This document shows positions 52,474-61,807 of a stretch of 64,000 bases of DNA, one piece after another. The stretch covers positions 124,001-188,000 of the forward strand of contig JAUIGN010000008.1 of the NCBI GenBank assembly GCA_030430075.1, written 5' to 3'. The position numbers were made by a program, and so were the translations under genes. How positions within the stretch are numbered: position 1 is the stretch's first letter; every line of letters starts with the position of its first letter. The notes under the pieces are model-generated. The model was given only the letters and a program-made list of their open reading frames with translations. It was not told the DNA's origin and made no database searches. Source of the stretch: a bacterium. Its GTDB lineage: Bacteria > Planctomycetota > Planctomycetia > Pirellulales > Pirellulaceae.

Positions 52474-54879
52474 ATGAAAGCGATTGGAATGTTGCCAACG
52501 ATGACCCAACGAACCGCCTGCCTGGTCGTGGTTCTCGCGATCGGGGGATCGCGGGTTCACGCAGACGCCCCGACCGTGTCCTACATTTTTCCGGCCGGCG
52601 GTCAGCGAGGCACCACGGTGTCCGTGCGTGTTGGCGGCCACTATCTCCACGGCGATTGTCGCTGGCAGATGACGGGTGATGGGGTCGAGGCATCCGAATT
52701 GCTGCAGCGAGCCGCCACGATGACCTGGTTCGACGGGCCCGTCATCCCCTTGCCGGATTCACAACGCAAGGAAGACTATCCCTGGGAACACCTTGGCGGC
52801 GTCAAGATTGATTCGGCAACGCCCTGCGGTGTCCGGCGGTGGCGCGTGTGGACGTCGCAGGGAGTGACTCCGTCGCGAAAGTTCATCGTGGGCGATCTGC
52901 CGGAAGTGATCGAGGAGGAGATCGACGGAGTGCCGGTCCCGACGCACGTTGATGTGCCGGTTACGATCAATGGCCGCATTTTCCCTCGCGAAGATGTCGA
53001 CGTGTGGGCCTTTGACGCGAAAGCGGGGACCAGCTACGTCTGCCAGGTGGTCGCCGAACGGATCGGTTCACCGCTGGATTCGCGTCTCGAGATTCACGAT
53101 CCACATGGACGGCCTGTCGCAGAGAACGTGGACCGGCATGGCCGCGATTCCTATCTCCGCTTCCAGGCGGCAGAAACAGGGCGTTACGAGGTCCATATTC
53201 ACGATGTCAATTTCGACGGCCTGCAACACTTTGTGTACCGTCTGACGATCACCGACCGGCCTCGAATTGAGCACATCTTTCCGTTGGGCGGGCAGCGAGG
53301 GACTTCCTTGAGTCTATCGCCGATCGGCCAGTCGCTGCCCCGCGCTCCGCTGACGTTGACGATCCCGCCCGACGCACCGCGTCGCTGGCGACCGCGGTTC
53401 GATGTCGGCCCATTTCGCACGAATCGAGTACCGCTTGAAGTCTCCGAGGTTGTCGAACAACTTGAGGTCGAGCCGAACGGAAAGAACGAGGACGCCCGGC
53501 CATTTCAACTGCCGACGGTTCTGAACGGCCGAATCATGGAACCGGGTGACGTCGACGTTTGGCGGTTCGATGCGGCCCAGGGGGACCAGGTCGACTTCGA
53601 GGTTCGGGCGGCCCGCCTCGGCTCGCCGCTTGACGCGGAGATCGCCGTCTACGAGGCGTCGGGTGGAGAGGTCGGTTCGAATGATGATCTTGGCAAAGGC
53701 GTGGCCGACTCACGGCTGCGGGTCACGTTGCCAAGTACCGGCGTCTACTACCTGGTAGTTCGTGACCGGTTCCGCCAGCGGGGCGGCCCGGCCTATGCGT
53801 ACCGGATCGAAGCGCGGGCGGCGGTCGACGAGCCGCCTGGGTTCGCCGTCGATTTACCGACCGACGGGTTGACGCTGACGCGCGGCGGGGAGACCAAGCA
53901 GAAATTCACGGTCGCTCGGCAGGGAGGGTTCGCCGGTCCGATCGAGCTGCGTTTCGAAGGACTGCCGACCGGCGTGAAGGTGTCCGGCAACATCATCGGT
54001 GCCAAGAAGAATGACGCCCAGGTCGTTTTTGCGGTCGACCCGCAGACCGCCGTGGCCGTTCACGCGGTGCAGGTGGTCGCGGTTGCCACCATTGACGAAC
54101 AGGAGGTCGTGCGCCCGGTGGTCCAAGCAGCCGACAGCCCTGATGATCTCGCCATGGAGTCTTTGCTGGTGGCGATTGCGATGCCGACACCATTCAAGGT
54201 GGTTGGCACCTTTGAGACGCGATATGCCGATCGGGGTTCCACGTTCACGCGCCGATACCGCCTGGAACGGGGCGGCTATTCCGGGCCGCTGCAGGTTCGT
54301 CTGGCCGAACGCCAGGTAAGGCACTTGCAAGGCGTTACGGGAGAGACCGTCGAGGTTCCGGCGGGGGTGGATGAGTTCGACTACCGAATCAAGCTGCCAT
54401 CGTGGATGGAGATCGGCAGAACCAGCCGAACGTGCGTGATGGCGGTCGCCGAAGTCGAAGATGAATCCGGCCAACCGCATACGGTCAGCTACACGTCGCA
54501 TGCCCAGAACGATCAGATCATCATTCTGGTTGATCCCGGGCAGCTTGACCTGCGGGTCGCTCGACCGTCCCTGGTCGCACGTCCCGGTCACCGTGTCGAC
54601 CTGCAGGTTGACATCGCGCGCGGCAAGGACCTGGGCGGAGACGTCCGCCTGGAGCTGGTTGTTCCCGGGCACATGCGCGGCATGACGGCGCAACCCGTCC
54701 TGGTGCCCGCGGATCAGCAGCGGGGGACGTTGACCATCGAATTTGCTGCGGACGAGGTCGGTCCCTTGAATCAGCCGCTGGTGATTCGCGCCACGGCCCA
54801 GCGGGGTGGCCAGCCGTACACGGCCTGCCGGACGGTGAAGATCGTACCCCAGCGGAAGACGGCCAGCGGTGCCGAGTGA
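52474..54879 (+). CDS. Secreted protein with pre-peptidase C-terminal (PPC) domains
   Basis: An 801-residue secreted protein; a signal peptide is seen in ACLVVVLAIGGSRVHA. The start among ATG 52462-52501 is not settled; 52474 is my choice. An IPT/TIG-like opening (SYIFPAGGQRGTTVSVRVGG) is followed by two PPC-type beta domains, each with a GRIxxxxDVDVWxFDAxxG signature (around 165 and 360), then further beta-rich Ig-like regions. PPC domains bind substrates or aid folding of secreted enzymes, but no catalytic domain is present. It belongs to the DUF1549 - DUF1501 cassette by position. Confidence 0.82.
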   Translation: MKAIGMLPTMTQRTACLVVVLAIGGSRVHADAPTVSYIFPAGGQRGTTVSVRVGGHYLHGDCRWQMTGDGVEASELLQRAATMTWFDGPVIPLPDSQRKEDYPWEHLGGVKIDSATPCGVRRWRVWTSQGVTPSRKFIVGDLPEVIEEEIDGVPVPTHVDVPVTINGRIFPREDVDVWAFDAKAGTSYVCQVVAERIGSPLDSRLEIHDPHGRPVAENVDRHGRDSYLRFQAAETGRYEVHIHDVNFDGLQHFVYRLTITDRPRIEHIFPLGGQRGTSLSLSPIGQSLPRAPLTLTIPPDAPRRWRPRFDVGPFRTNRVPLEVSEVVEQLEVEPNGKNEDARPFQLPTVLNGRIMEPGDVDVWRFDAAQGDQVDFEVRAARLGSPLDAEIAVYEASGGEVGSNDDLGKGVADSRLRVTLPSTGVYYLVVRDRFRQRGGPAYAYRIEARAAVDEPPGFAVDLPTDGLTLTRGGETKQKFTVARQGGFAGPIELRFEGLPTGVKVSGNIIGAKKNDAQVVFAVDPQTAVAVHAVQVVAVATIDEQEVVRPVVQAADSPDDLAMESLLVAIAMPTPFKVVGTFETRYADRGSTFTRRYRLERGGYSGPLQVRLAERQVRHLQGVTGETVEVPAGVDEFDYRIKLPSWMEIGRTSRTCVMAVAEVEDESGQPHTVSYTSHAQNDQIIILVDPGQLDLRVARPSLVARPGHRVDLQVDIARGKDLGGDVRLELVVPGHMRGMTAQPVLVPADQQRGTLTIEFAADEVGPLNQPLVIRATAQRGGQPYTACRTVKIVPQRKTASGAE

Positions 54880-55182
54880 GGCGCCCGCCGCCAGCCCACC
54901 GTTTCCGTTTGGCGCGGGTCCCCGCCCTGTCCCTCTGCGCTCTGTTCGGCGCGGGTCTCCGACACTGCCGCATCGCACGGCTCTCTGTTCGGCGCGGGTC
55001 TTCGACCCCGCCGCATCGCAAGACTCTCTGTTCGGCGCGGGTCTCCAACCCCGCCGCATCGCAAGTTTCTCTGTTCGGCGCGGGTCTTCGACCCCGCCGC
55101 ATCGCAAGACCGAAGGTCTCTGTTCGGCGCGGGTCTCCGACCCCGCCGAAACGCAAGACCGAAGGTCTCCAACCCGCGCCAC
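54880..55182. other. Convergent gap filled by family D array
   Basis: 303 bases between the converging PPC and rpiB genes. Nearly all of it is the tandem array; short frames here are repeat translations. Confidence 0.65.
54941..55181. repeat. Family D tandem array, 43/49-bp units
   Basis: Five units beginning TCTGTTCGGCGCGGGTC at 54941, 54984, 55027, 55070 and 55119 (spacing 43, 43, 43, 49). Each has a near-palindromic GCGGGTC-TCC-GACCCCGC hairpin; the last two add GACCGAAGGTC, another small hairpin. Confidence 0.9.
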
Positions 55183-55647
55183 CTAAACGCATTCGCCCCG
55201 ATTCTGCTCGAGTTGGGCGATCTTTTCGAGCCGCCGCGCGTGGCGCCCGCCTTCGAATTCGGTCTCCAACCAGATTCGGAGAAGTTGGTCGATATTCCGT
55301 TCGCCGACCATGTCTCCGGAGAGGCAGAGGACGTTGACGTCGTTGTGACGGCGGCACATTTCGGCGGTGACTTCATCGTTGCAGATGGCGGCCCGAATCC
55401 CGGGCACTTTGTTGGCGGTGATGGCCATCCCGATTCCGGTGCCGCAAACGAGAATTCCCCGCTCGGCTTCGCCGCCGGCGACTGCTTTTGCCACGGCAAT
55501 CGCAATGTCCGGGTAGTCGCAGCTTTCCGTGCTGTCGGTCCCCAGGTTGGACACTTCGTGTCCTTCCGCAGCCAGGAACTCGTCGATCTTGGACTTTAGA
55601 TTGACGCCGCGGTGATCGCTGCCTATGGAAATTCGCATCGCCTTCAT
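55183..55647 (-). CDS. rpiB: Ribose-5-phosphate isomerase B
   Basis: Interconverts ribose-5-phosphate and ribulose-5-phosphate in the pentose phosphate pathway. The 154-residue protein contains ISIGSDHRGVNLKSKI, GILVCGTGIGMAITANK with the catalytic Cys, and NDVNVLCLSGD, all RpiB hallmarks. ATG 55647 overlaps the stop of the upstream Sua5-phosphatase fusion (ATGA), suggesting coupling; ATG 55638 is an alternative. The 3' end touches the family D array. Confidence 0.93.
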   Translation of the reverse strand: MKAMRISIGSDHRGVNLKSKIDEFLAAEGHEVSNLGTDSTESCDYPDIAIAVAKAVAGGEAERGILVCGTGIGMAITANKVPGIRAAICNDEVTAEMCRRHNDVNVLCLSGDMVGERNIDQLLRIWLETEFEGGRHARRLEKIAQLEQNRGECV

Positions 55648-56834
55648 TCTCCCGGTTCGCCCGGGTTGCCGGGGTTGCCTTGGTCTCCAGTTTCGATGGG
55701 GTCTGGAATGGCGGTGAAGTCAAATTCGCTCATCCAGCCCGCCAATTGTTCATCAATTTGAGCGGCACAGCGGCGGTAGAATTCCAAGGGACCTCCGATG
55801 GGGTCGCTGACGTCGCAATTGTCGCGACAGATGAGTCGGATCCGCGGTTCGGCGTCCGGCCATTGGGACAGAATGGCCTCGCGGTGCCCGCGCGTCATGG
55901 TGAAGATATGGTCGGCAAAGCGGACCAGGCGGTCGCCGAGTGGCTGGCTTTCGTGTTGGGAAAGGTCGAGGTTCATTTCCTTCAGCACTTCAACGGCTTC
56001 GTTGCTGGCCTGGCCACCCATCATTGCCGCGACGCCGGCCGACATGATCATGAAGCCGCGATCTTCCAGTTCACGGACGTCGCACTGCAGGCGATCGGCG
56101 ACCCGTTTTTGCATCAGCAGCTCGGCCATCGGGCTGCGGCAGGTATTTCCCGTACAGACGAACAGGACCATCATGCTCGTGAGTCTTTTCAAGGTGGCAT
56201 CGTTGATCACACCGGGGCGGAGGATCGTCAGTTGGTTGCCTTCCACTTGGACCACGGTTGACGGTTGCCCGAACTTGGCAGGACCATCGTCGATGACCAG
56301 ATCCACATCGTCTCCAAACGCCTGGACGACCTCTTGGGCCGTGGTGGGTTCGGTTTGTCCCGGCCGATTCGCGCTGGTCAACACGATGGGTCCGGCGGTC
56401 AAACGCAATACGGCCAGCAGCAACTGATGCGCGGGCACGCGGAGACCGATCGTTCCCTGGGCAGAGACCGCCGCGCGGCTGAGTGCCGGTAGCTGTTTGA
56501 CCAGGCTGTCGGGGTGATCGTCCTTGAGCACGATCGTGATCGGCCCGGGCCAGCATCGTCGCGCCAAGCGTGCGGCGACGCTTGACAGGGCCGGTACGTA
56601 ATCCAAGGCATCTTCGGCGCTCTTGACGGCCAGGGTCAGCGGCTGGTCGTCCGGCCGTTCCTTGAGCTGCGACAAGCGGGCCACGGCCGATTCGCTCAGC
56701 GCACTGGCGGCCAGGCCGTAGACGGTTTCCGTGGGGAAGGCCACCAACTTGCCTTCCGCTAGCGCTTGGACGGCCCGATGGACGACGTCGCGTGGGTCGT
56801 CGGCGTGGCGAAAGTCAATTACCGGTGGAGCCAT
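55644..56834 (-). CDS. Sua5/TsaC-like threonylcarbamoyl-AMP synthase fused to low-molecular-weight phosphatase
   Basis: A 396-residue fusion. Residues 1-215 are a YrdC/Sua5 domain (VAFPTETVYGLAAS, KERPDDQPLTL, SANRPGQ), which makes threonylcarbamoyl-AMP for the t6A modification of ANN-decoding tRNAs. Residues 222-395 are a low-molecular-weight protein-tyrosine phosphatase with the CX5R loop CTGNTCR (227-233) and a SDPIGGP general-acid loop. An ATG-ATG pair precedes the phosphatase domain, perhaps the relic of a separate gene start. ATG 56834 is preferred; a frame from 56948 adds a disordered stretch. Coupled to rpiB. The tail is Gly/Pro-rich. Confidence 0.88.
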   Translation of the reverse strand: MAPPVIDFRHADDPRDVVHRAVQALAEGKLVAFPTETVYGLAASALSESAVARLSQLKERPDDQPLTLAVKSAEDALDYVPALSSVAARLARRCWPGPITIVLKDDHPDSLVKQLPALSRAAVSAQGTIGLRVPAHQLLLAVLRLTAGPIVLTSANRPGQTEPTTAQEVVQAFGDDVDLVIDDGPAKFGQPSTVVQVEGNQLTILRPGVINDATLKRLTSMMVLFVCTGNTCRSPMAELLMQKRVADRLQCDVRELEDRGFMIMSAGVAAMMGGQASNEAVEVLKEMNLDLSQHESQPLGDRLVRFADHIFTMTRGHREAILSQWPDAEPRIRLICRDNCDVSDPIGGPLEFYRRCAAQIDEQLAGWMSEFDFTAIPDPIETGDQGNPGNPGEPGE

Positions 56835-57338
56835 ATTGAAACTGGTCGGGCGGCTGGATGCGGATCGTGTTCGCGGCGAACGTTTTGTCGTCAGGGAATC
56901 TGGCTCGACCGGCGTGGTTGCGGCCCCTGGGGACCCCATCGATTCCACCGGGGGGCGGTCGTAATCTCTGACTATAACGGTCGTTGCGCGCTAAGGTCAA
57001 GCACCGGGCCGCTTTCGAATCCGAGACTCAAAAGACAAATCAACAACGGAGGAACCCATGATATCCTCATCAAGGAGAATCCGGCTAGAATGAGGAACGT
57101 CCGTGGGCGGATGCTGGACCCGGGAACCGGCCAAGCGTAGCTTCCTTGAATTCACCGCTTCGGACGCGGGGGGAACACGTGGGCCACACGCGTTCCTGGT
57201 AGATGCCTGGCTGCATTTCAGCAGGCAACGCATGACCCGCGGAGTGACGAACAAACGACCGTAGCGATTCGCCAGGAGGCTCGGCCTCGCGCGATGGTCT
57301 CTGATTTGTGTTTCATTGTGTTTCATAGGGTGCTTGTG
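56835..57338. other. Gap with two mini-ORFs
   Basis: 504 bases between divergent genes. GGAGG (57048-57052) precedes ATG 57058, an 11-codon frame whose stop overlaps a 16-codon frame (57090-57140) by ATGA. No conserved features; could be leader peptides or chance. Confidence 0.4.
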
Positions 57339-58277
57339 ATGCCTGTTCGCCTTGCCGCTGCAAGCTGCCTGGTCAGCGGACTCCTGGCTGCGGCCGGATG
57401 TGACGGTGTGGGGGGCGGCACGGGCCACGTGGAACATGTGTGGGGCCGCCGTGGATTGTCGGACGGCCGCCTGCAAAAGCCGCGGGCGATGGCGATTAAC
57501 CAGCAAGATCAGCTCTACATCGTCGATACGACGGGACGCATTCAAGCCTTCGATCGAGACGGCCAGTTTCTGCACGGGTGGCGGACGCCCGAAATCTACG
57601 CCGGCAAACCATGTGGGTTGACGTTTGACCGGGATGGCAACCTGCTGGTGGCGGACACCCACTATTTCCGCATGTTGGTCTACACGCCCGCAGGTGAACT
57701 GCTGCAGGAACGCACGATTGGCGGCGAGTGCGGGCACGAGCCGGGCCAGTTTACGTTCCTGACGGATGTCGTACGTGATACTGAGGGAAACTACTTCATT
57801 TGCGAATATGGCGACTATGACCGCGTGCAGAAGTTCTCTCCGGAGGGTGAGTTTATTCTCCAGTGGGGAAGCCATGGCAGCGAGCCGGGACAGTTTGTGC
57901 AGCCACGCACTCTGGCCATTGATGAACACGACCATGTCTGGGTAACCGATGCCTGCAATCATCGGATCCAGGTTTTTGACGCCAGCGGTGCGGAGGCAAA
58001 ATTGGTCCGCGTTTGGGGGCGGCAAGGACGCGAACCGGGGCAGTTGCGGTATCCTTATGGGTTGGCCCTGGACGGCAAAGGGTTCGTGTATGTGGCGGAA
58101 TTCGGTAACAGTCGTGTGCAAAAATTCACCATCGCCGGCGAGTATGTCTCCCATTGGGGCATTCCTGGCCGGCAGGAAGGCGAGTTGAACAAGCCGTGGG
58201 AGCTGGCGTTTGACTCGCAAGGCGCACTGCACGTTCTGGATACGTACAATCATCGAGTGCAGCGGATCCGCATGTAG
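57339..58277 (+). CDS. NHL-repeat lipoprotein
   Basis: A 312-residue predicted lipoprotein (lipobox LLAAAGC) with a beta-propeller of NHL repeats: AMAINQQDQLYIVDTTGRIQ, GLTFDRDGNLLVADTHYFR, TLAIDEHDHVWVTDACNHRI, GLALDGKGFVYVAEFGNSRV and LAFDSQGALHVLDTYNHRV. AGGG upstream supports ATG 57339. NHL propellers bind proteins or ligands; the target is unknown. The following gene, starting at 58437, is in the same direction with a 159-base gap. Confidence 0.88.
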   Translation: MPVRLAAASCLVSGLLAAAGCDGVGGGTGHVEHVWGRRGLSDGRLQKPRAMAINQQDQLYIVDTTGRIQAFDRDGQFLHGWRTPEIYAGKPCGLTFDRDGNLLVADTHYFRMLVYTPAGELLQERTIGGECGHEPGQFTFLTDVVRDTEGNYFICEYGDYDRVQKFSPEGEFILQWGSHGSEPGQFVQPRTLAIDEHDHVWVTDACNHRIQVFDASGAEAKLVRVWGRQGREPGQLRYPYGLALDGKGFVYVAEFGNSRVQKFTIAGEYVSHWGIPGRQEGELNKPWELAFDSQGALHVLDTYNHRVQRIRM

Positions 58278-58436
58278 CCCGCCGGTCTCCTGCGAAGCAC
58301 GCGGGAGCACGTGCTGGTTTGCTCAACCGGAACGCACCCGGTTCGACGGGGGCATGAAGGTGGGAAGCGGCCGGCTGTGGGGCTACAATTCGAAAGCCTG
58401 TCGGGCTGCGACGATCACGAACCAGAGGACGCTACG

Positions 58437-61400
58437 ATGTCCAATCTAGAAATCGGATTCGACCAACCGTGGTACCTGTCGCTGTTGGCCCTGATACCGT
58501 TGCTGTGGATCTTCAGTTACCGCAGCCTCGCCGGGCTCGGCAACATCCGCCGCCTGTTGGCGCTCGGCTTGCGAACGTTGGTTCTGGCCTTGATCGTGTT
58601 TGCCCTGGCCGAAGTCCAATTGCTGCGGACCAGCGATAAGGTCACCGTGAACTATCTTTTGGATCAGTCCGAAAGCATCCCGCTGGAGAAGCGGCAGGCG
58701 ATGCTGGACTTCGTGATCAAAGCGGTCCGTGACCATCGCAACGATGCCCGCGGCGATCTGGCAGGTGTGGTCGTATTTGGCCGCAACGCCACCATCGAGA
58801 TCCCCCCCTTCGACGACGATATTCTCGTGCTGGGCGGATTGGAGTCGCACGTCAACTTGCGTTCGGATGCGACCAATCTGTCGGCGGCGCTGAAGCTCGC
58901 TCAGGCGTCGTTCGCGGAAGGCTCGTCAAAACGAATCGTGATCGTTACCGACGGCAACGAGAATCTGGGCGACGCTCGCTCGGTCGCTGCGGCCCTGGCC
59001 GAAGATGGCATTGGGATCGACGTCGTGCCGGTGAAGCTGACCACCCGATCGGAAGTAGCCGTCGAACGCGTCATGATGCCGTCGGATGTTCGCCGCGGGC
59101 AGCCGATGGAGACGCGCGTCGTCTTGAACAATTATTCCGAGCAGACGGTGGCCGGCCGGGTTCGCTTCAGCCGCCGCGTTGGCCTCAACGACGAATTCCT
59201 GGGTGAAATCGACGTGGAGCTCGAGCCGGGCAAGCGGGTGCTCAGTTTCGCTGACAAGATCGAGGATCCCGGTGCGTACACGTACCAGGCCGATTTCATC
59301 CCCAACGACGCCGAAGACGACCTGATGACCCAGAACAACCGCGCCACGGCGTTCACGCACGTGCGCGGGAAAGGGAGCGTCCTGCTGATTGAGGACTGGC
59401 AGAACGCGGGGGAATTTGACTACATGGTCGAGCGACTGCGGGCGAATGACATCGAGGTTGACGTGATGTCCAGCGACTCGCTGTTTACCAGCCTGGCCGA
59501 ACTGCAAGCGTACGATTCGGTCATCCTGGCCAATGTGCCCCGCAGCAGCGGCGATGACGCGCAGTCCGTTTCCAGCTTCACCGACCAGCAGGTCGCGATG
59601 CTGGTTCGCAACACCGAGCAGATGGGGTGCGGATTGCTGATGCTGGGCGGACAGAACAGTTTCGGCGCCGGCGGCTGGTCGAATACCGAACTTGAAAAGG
59701 CCATGCCGGTCGATTTTCAGATCAAGAACGCCAAGATTCGAGCGGTCGGCGCGGTTGCGATGATGATGCACGCTTCAGAGCTGGCCGAAGGGAACCACTG
59801 GCAGAAGGAGGTCGCCAAGAAAGCGATCAACGCACTGGGACCGATGGACTATTGCGGACTGATCCATTGGGACGGCGACGACCGTTGGTTGTGGGGTGAG
59901 CCGCAGGGCATCGTCAAGGTTGGCAATCGGCGCACCATGATGCTGGCTCGGCTGGGACGCATGCAGCCGGGTGACATGCCCGAATTCGAACCTGGCATGC
60001 GGAAGATGTTGGCTTCGTTTCAGCGCGTCAATGCGTCGGTCAAGCTGATGATTGTGATTTCCGACGGTGATCCATCACCGCCGACCAGCAGCACGTTGGC
60101 GCGGTACAAGAAGGCGGAGATTCAGGTCACGGCGGTCGCCGTCGGCACGCATGGGCCGGCCGGTCACAAGACTTTACAGAAGGTCGCCAGCGTGACGGGG
60201 GGCCGTTACTACGTCGTTAAGGATCCTCGGGCGCTTCCCAAGATCTACGTCAGCGAAGTTCGCCGCGTCGCGCGGCCGTTAATCGACGAACTCGACCCGC
60301 CCGTGCGGCCGGAAATCACGTATCCGCATGAAATCCTGCAAGGGATTGAAGGGCAGCTGCCGCCGATCAGCGGTTACGTGATGACGACGCTTAAAGAGAA
60401 TCCGCTGGTCGAAGTCGCCTCCGTCGTACCCACCAAACACGACCCGAAGAATTCGACGATCCTCGCCTCGTGGACCTACGGGCTCGGCCGCACTGCGGTC
60501 CTGACCACCGACGCCGGGCATCGGTGGGCTCTCTGGAAAGACTGGGAGAACTATGACAAGTTCTTTTCCCAGTTGGTTCGGTGGTCGATGCGGCCGGTGA
60601 ATGATGCGGGCAAGTTTGCCGTGGCGACGGACGTGAAAGACGGCAAGGTCCGCGCGGTGATCACTGCCTTGGACAAGGACGACGAGTTTCTCAACTTTCT
60701 CAATATGGCCGGCTCGGCGACCAGTCCCGATCTGGAATCGTTCGATATCAAGATCGAGCAGGTGGCGCCGGGCCGCTATGTGACGGAATTTGACGCCGAC
60801 AAAGATGGAAACTATTTCCTGACGATTAGCCCCGGTTCCGGTTACGCGCCGCTGCGGACGGGCGTCAACGTCCCGTACTCGTCCGAGTACCGTGATCGGG
60901 AAACGAATATGGCCCTGCTGAACGCCTTGGCTCGCATGAAGCCGAAGGACGGCGAGGAGGGCGTGTTGATCGACGGAGACTTGGGGGCGAACGATTTCGG
61001 TTCGCTGCTGGACGTGAATTCGTTTCGCGGCGATCTGGCGCCGGCCGTCAGTTCACAGGACGTCTGGCCGCTCTTCCTGGTCCTCACCGCGGGACTGTTC
61101 TTTGCAGACATTTTTGTCCGCCGAGTGACCGTCAACTTTGATTGGGTGCTGCCGGCGGTGGCCTGGATCCGGAGTAAAGTCTGGCAGACCGAAACGACGC
61201 AGGACGTCGATCAGGTTCTTGACCGGTTGCGTAGCAGCAAGGCCGAAGTCTCGGGACAGATTGATGAACGCCGCGCGGCGGCCCGCTTCGCACCGAGCGA
61301 CGAGGATCTCGAAGACCGGGGCGGGCGTTCGTTGGACGACCTGGTCGAAGGGCAAACGGCATCCGCGGAGAATGCGGCGGCGGGACGGCGTCCGGCCACG

Positions 61401-61499
61401 CCGATGGGCCCGGATGCGGCGGAAGAAGAGTCGTATACCAGCCGGCTGCTGAAAGCCAAAAAGCAGGCCTGGAAAGACCAGCCGGACAAACAGGACTAA
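58437..61499 (+). CDS. Large membrane protein with two vWA-like domains and a GATase-like domain
   Basis: A 1020-residue protein with two N-terminal transmembrane helices (about 12-30 and 45-62), as in BatA-like proteins, and one near the C-terminus (DVWPLFLVLTAGLFFADIF). The first vWA-like domain has DQSES and VIVTDGNEN. A glutamine-amidotransferase-like region starts at VLLIEDWQNAGEFDYM and contains LLMLGGQNSFGAGGW. A second vWA-like domain has MIVISDGDP. The Asp/Glu/Gly-rich C-terminus is probably disordered. AGAGGA (58424-58429) precedes ATG. It stands upstream of MoxR and DUF58 genes, a set linked to envelope or stress functions (Bat-like). Role unknown. Confidence 0.85.
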   Translation: MSNLEIGFDQPWYLSLLALIPLLWIFSYRSLAGLGNIRRLLALGLRTLVLALIVFALAEVQLLRTSDKVTVNYLLDQSESIPLEKRQAMLDFVIKAVRDHRNDARGDLAGVVVFGRNATIEIPPFDDDILVLGGLESHVNLRSDATNLSAALKLAQASFAEGSSKRIVIVTDGNENLGDARSVAAALAEDGIGIDVVPVKLTTRSEVAVERVMMPSDVRRGQPMETRVVLNNYSEQTVAGRVRFSRRVGLNDEFLGEIDVELEPGKRVLSFADKIEDPGAYTYQADFIPNDAEDDLMTQNNRATAFTHVRGKGSVLLIEDWQNAGEFDYMVERLRANDIEVDVMSSDSLFTSLAELQAYDSVILANVPRSSGDDAQSVSSFTDQQVAMLVRNTEQMGCGLLMLGGQNSFGAGGWSNTELEKAMPVDFQIKNAKIRAVGAVAMMMHASELAEGNHWQKEVAKKAINALGPMDYCGLIHWDGDDRWLWGEPQGIVKVGNRRTMMLARLGRMQPGDMPEFEPGMRKMLASFQRVNASVKLMIVISDGDPSPPTSSTLARYKKAEIQVTAVAVGTHGPAGHKTLQKVASVTGGRYYVVKDPRALPKIYVSEVRRVARPLIDELDPPVRPEITYPHEILQGIEGQLPPISGYVMTTLKENPLVEVASVVPTKHDPKNSTILASWTYGLGRTAVLTTDAGHRWALWKDWENYDKFFSQLVRWSMRPVNDAGKFAVATDVKDGKVRAVITALDKDDEFLNFLNMAGSATSPDLESFDIKIEQVAPGRYVTEFDADKDGNYFLTISPGSGYAPLRTGVNVPYSSEYRDRETNMALLNALARMKPKDGEEGVLIDGDLGANDFGSLLDVNSFRGDLAPAVSSQDVWPLFLVLTAGLFFADIFVRRVTVNFDWVLPAVAWIRSKVWQTETTQDVDQVLDRLRSSKAEVSGQIDERRAAARFAPSDEDLEDRGGRSLDDLVEGQTASAENAAAGRRPATPMGPDAAEEESYTSRLLKAKKQAWKDQPDKQD

Positions 61500-61509
61500 G
61501 GCTGCCTGA

Positions 61510-61541
61510 AGGCGCCGTCCCCTTGAGGCGCCGTCCCCTTG
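61510..61541. repeat. 16-bp tandem duplication
   Basis: AGGCGCCGTCCCCTTG occurs twice head to tail right after the vWA gene stop. Confidence 0.85.
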
Positions 61542-61585
61542 AGGCGGCGGATTCCCTTTCGACGACGCACCCTCTTTCGTCAATT

Positions 61586-61610
61586 CCGTAGGTCATGCTG
61601 CGCATGACGC
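61586..61610 (+). repeat. Family B palindromic repeat, copy 4
   Basis: GTAGGTCATGCTGCGCATGAC, a 7-bp stem with loop TGC (61592-61608). Confidence 0.75.
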
Positions 61611-61807
61611 TTCTTGGTTTCACCCCACACGAGTCCCACCGCACGCGTCCCACCACGTCATGCATTCCCCTCGATTGCCAGGCACACTGCGGAAGTGGAT
61701 TCCACGCTGATCGCCAACCGCATCGAGCGATTCGCAGCCGCCCGGAGCTTTCTGCGATCGGCCGAAATTGTGGTCTCTTGATTTCGCCATCTGGAAGTGG
61801 TTAATTA

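Noticed and set aside
54771..55505. A 244-residue minus-strand frame over the family D array
   Set aside because: Most of it is a translation of the DNA repeat, overlapping rpiB in another frame.
56997..58310. A 437-residue minus-strand frame opposite the NHL gene
   Set aside because: It is the complement of clear NHL repeats.
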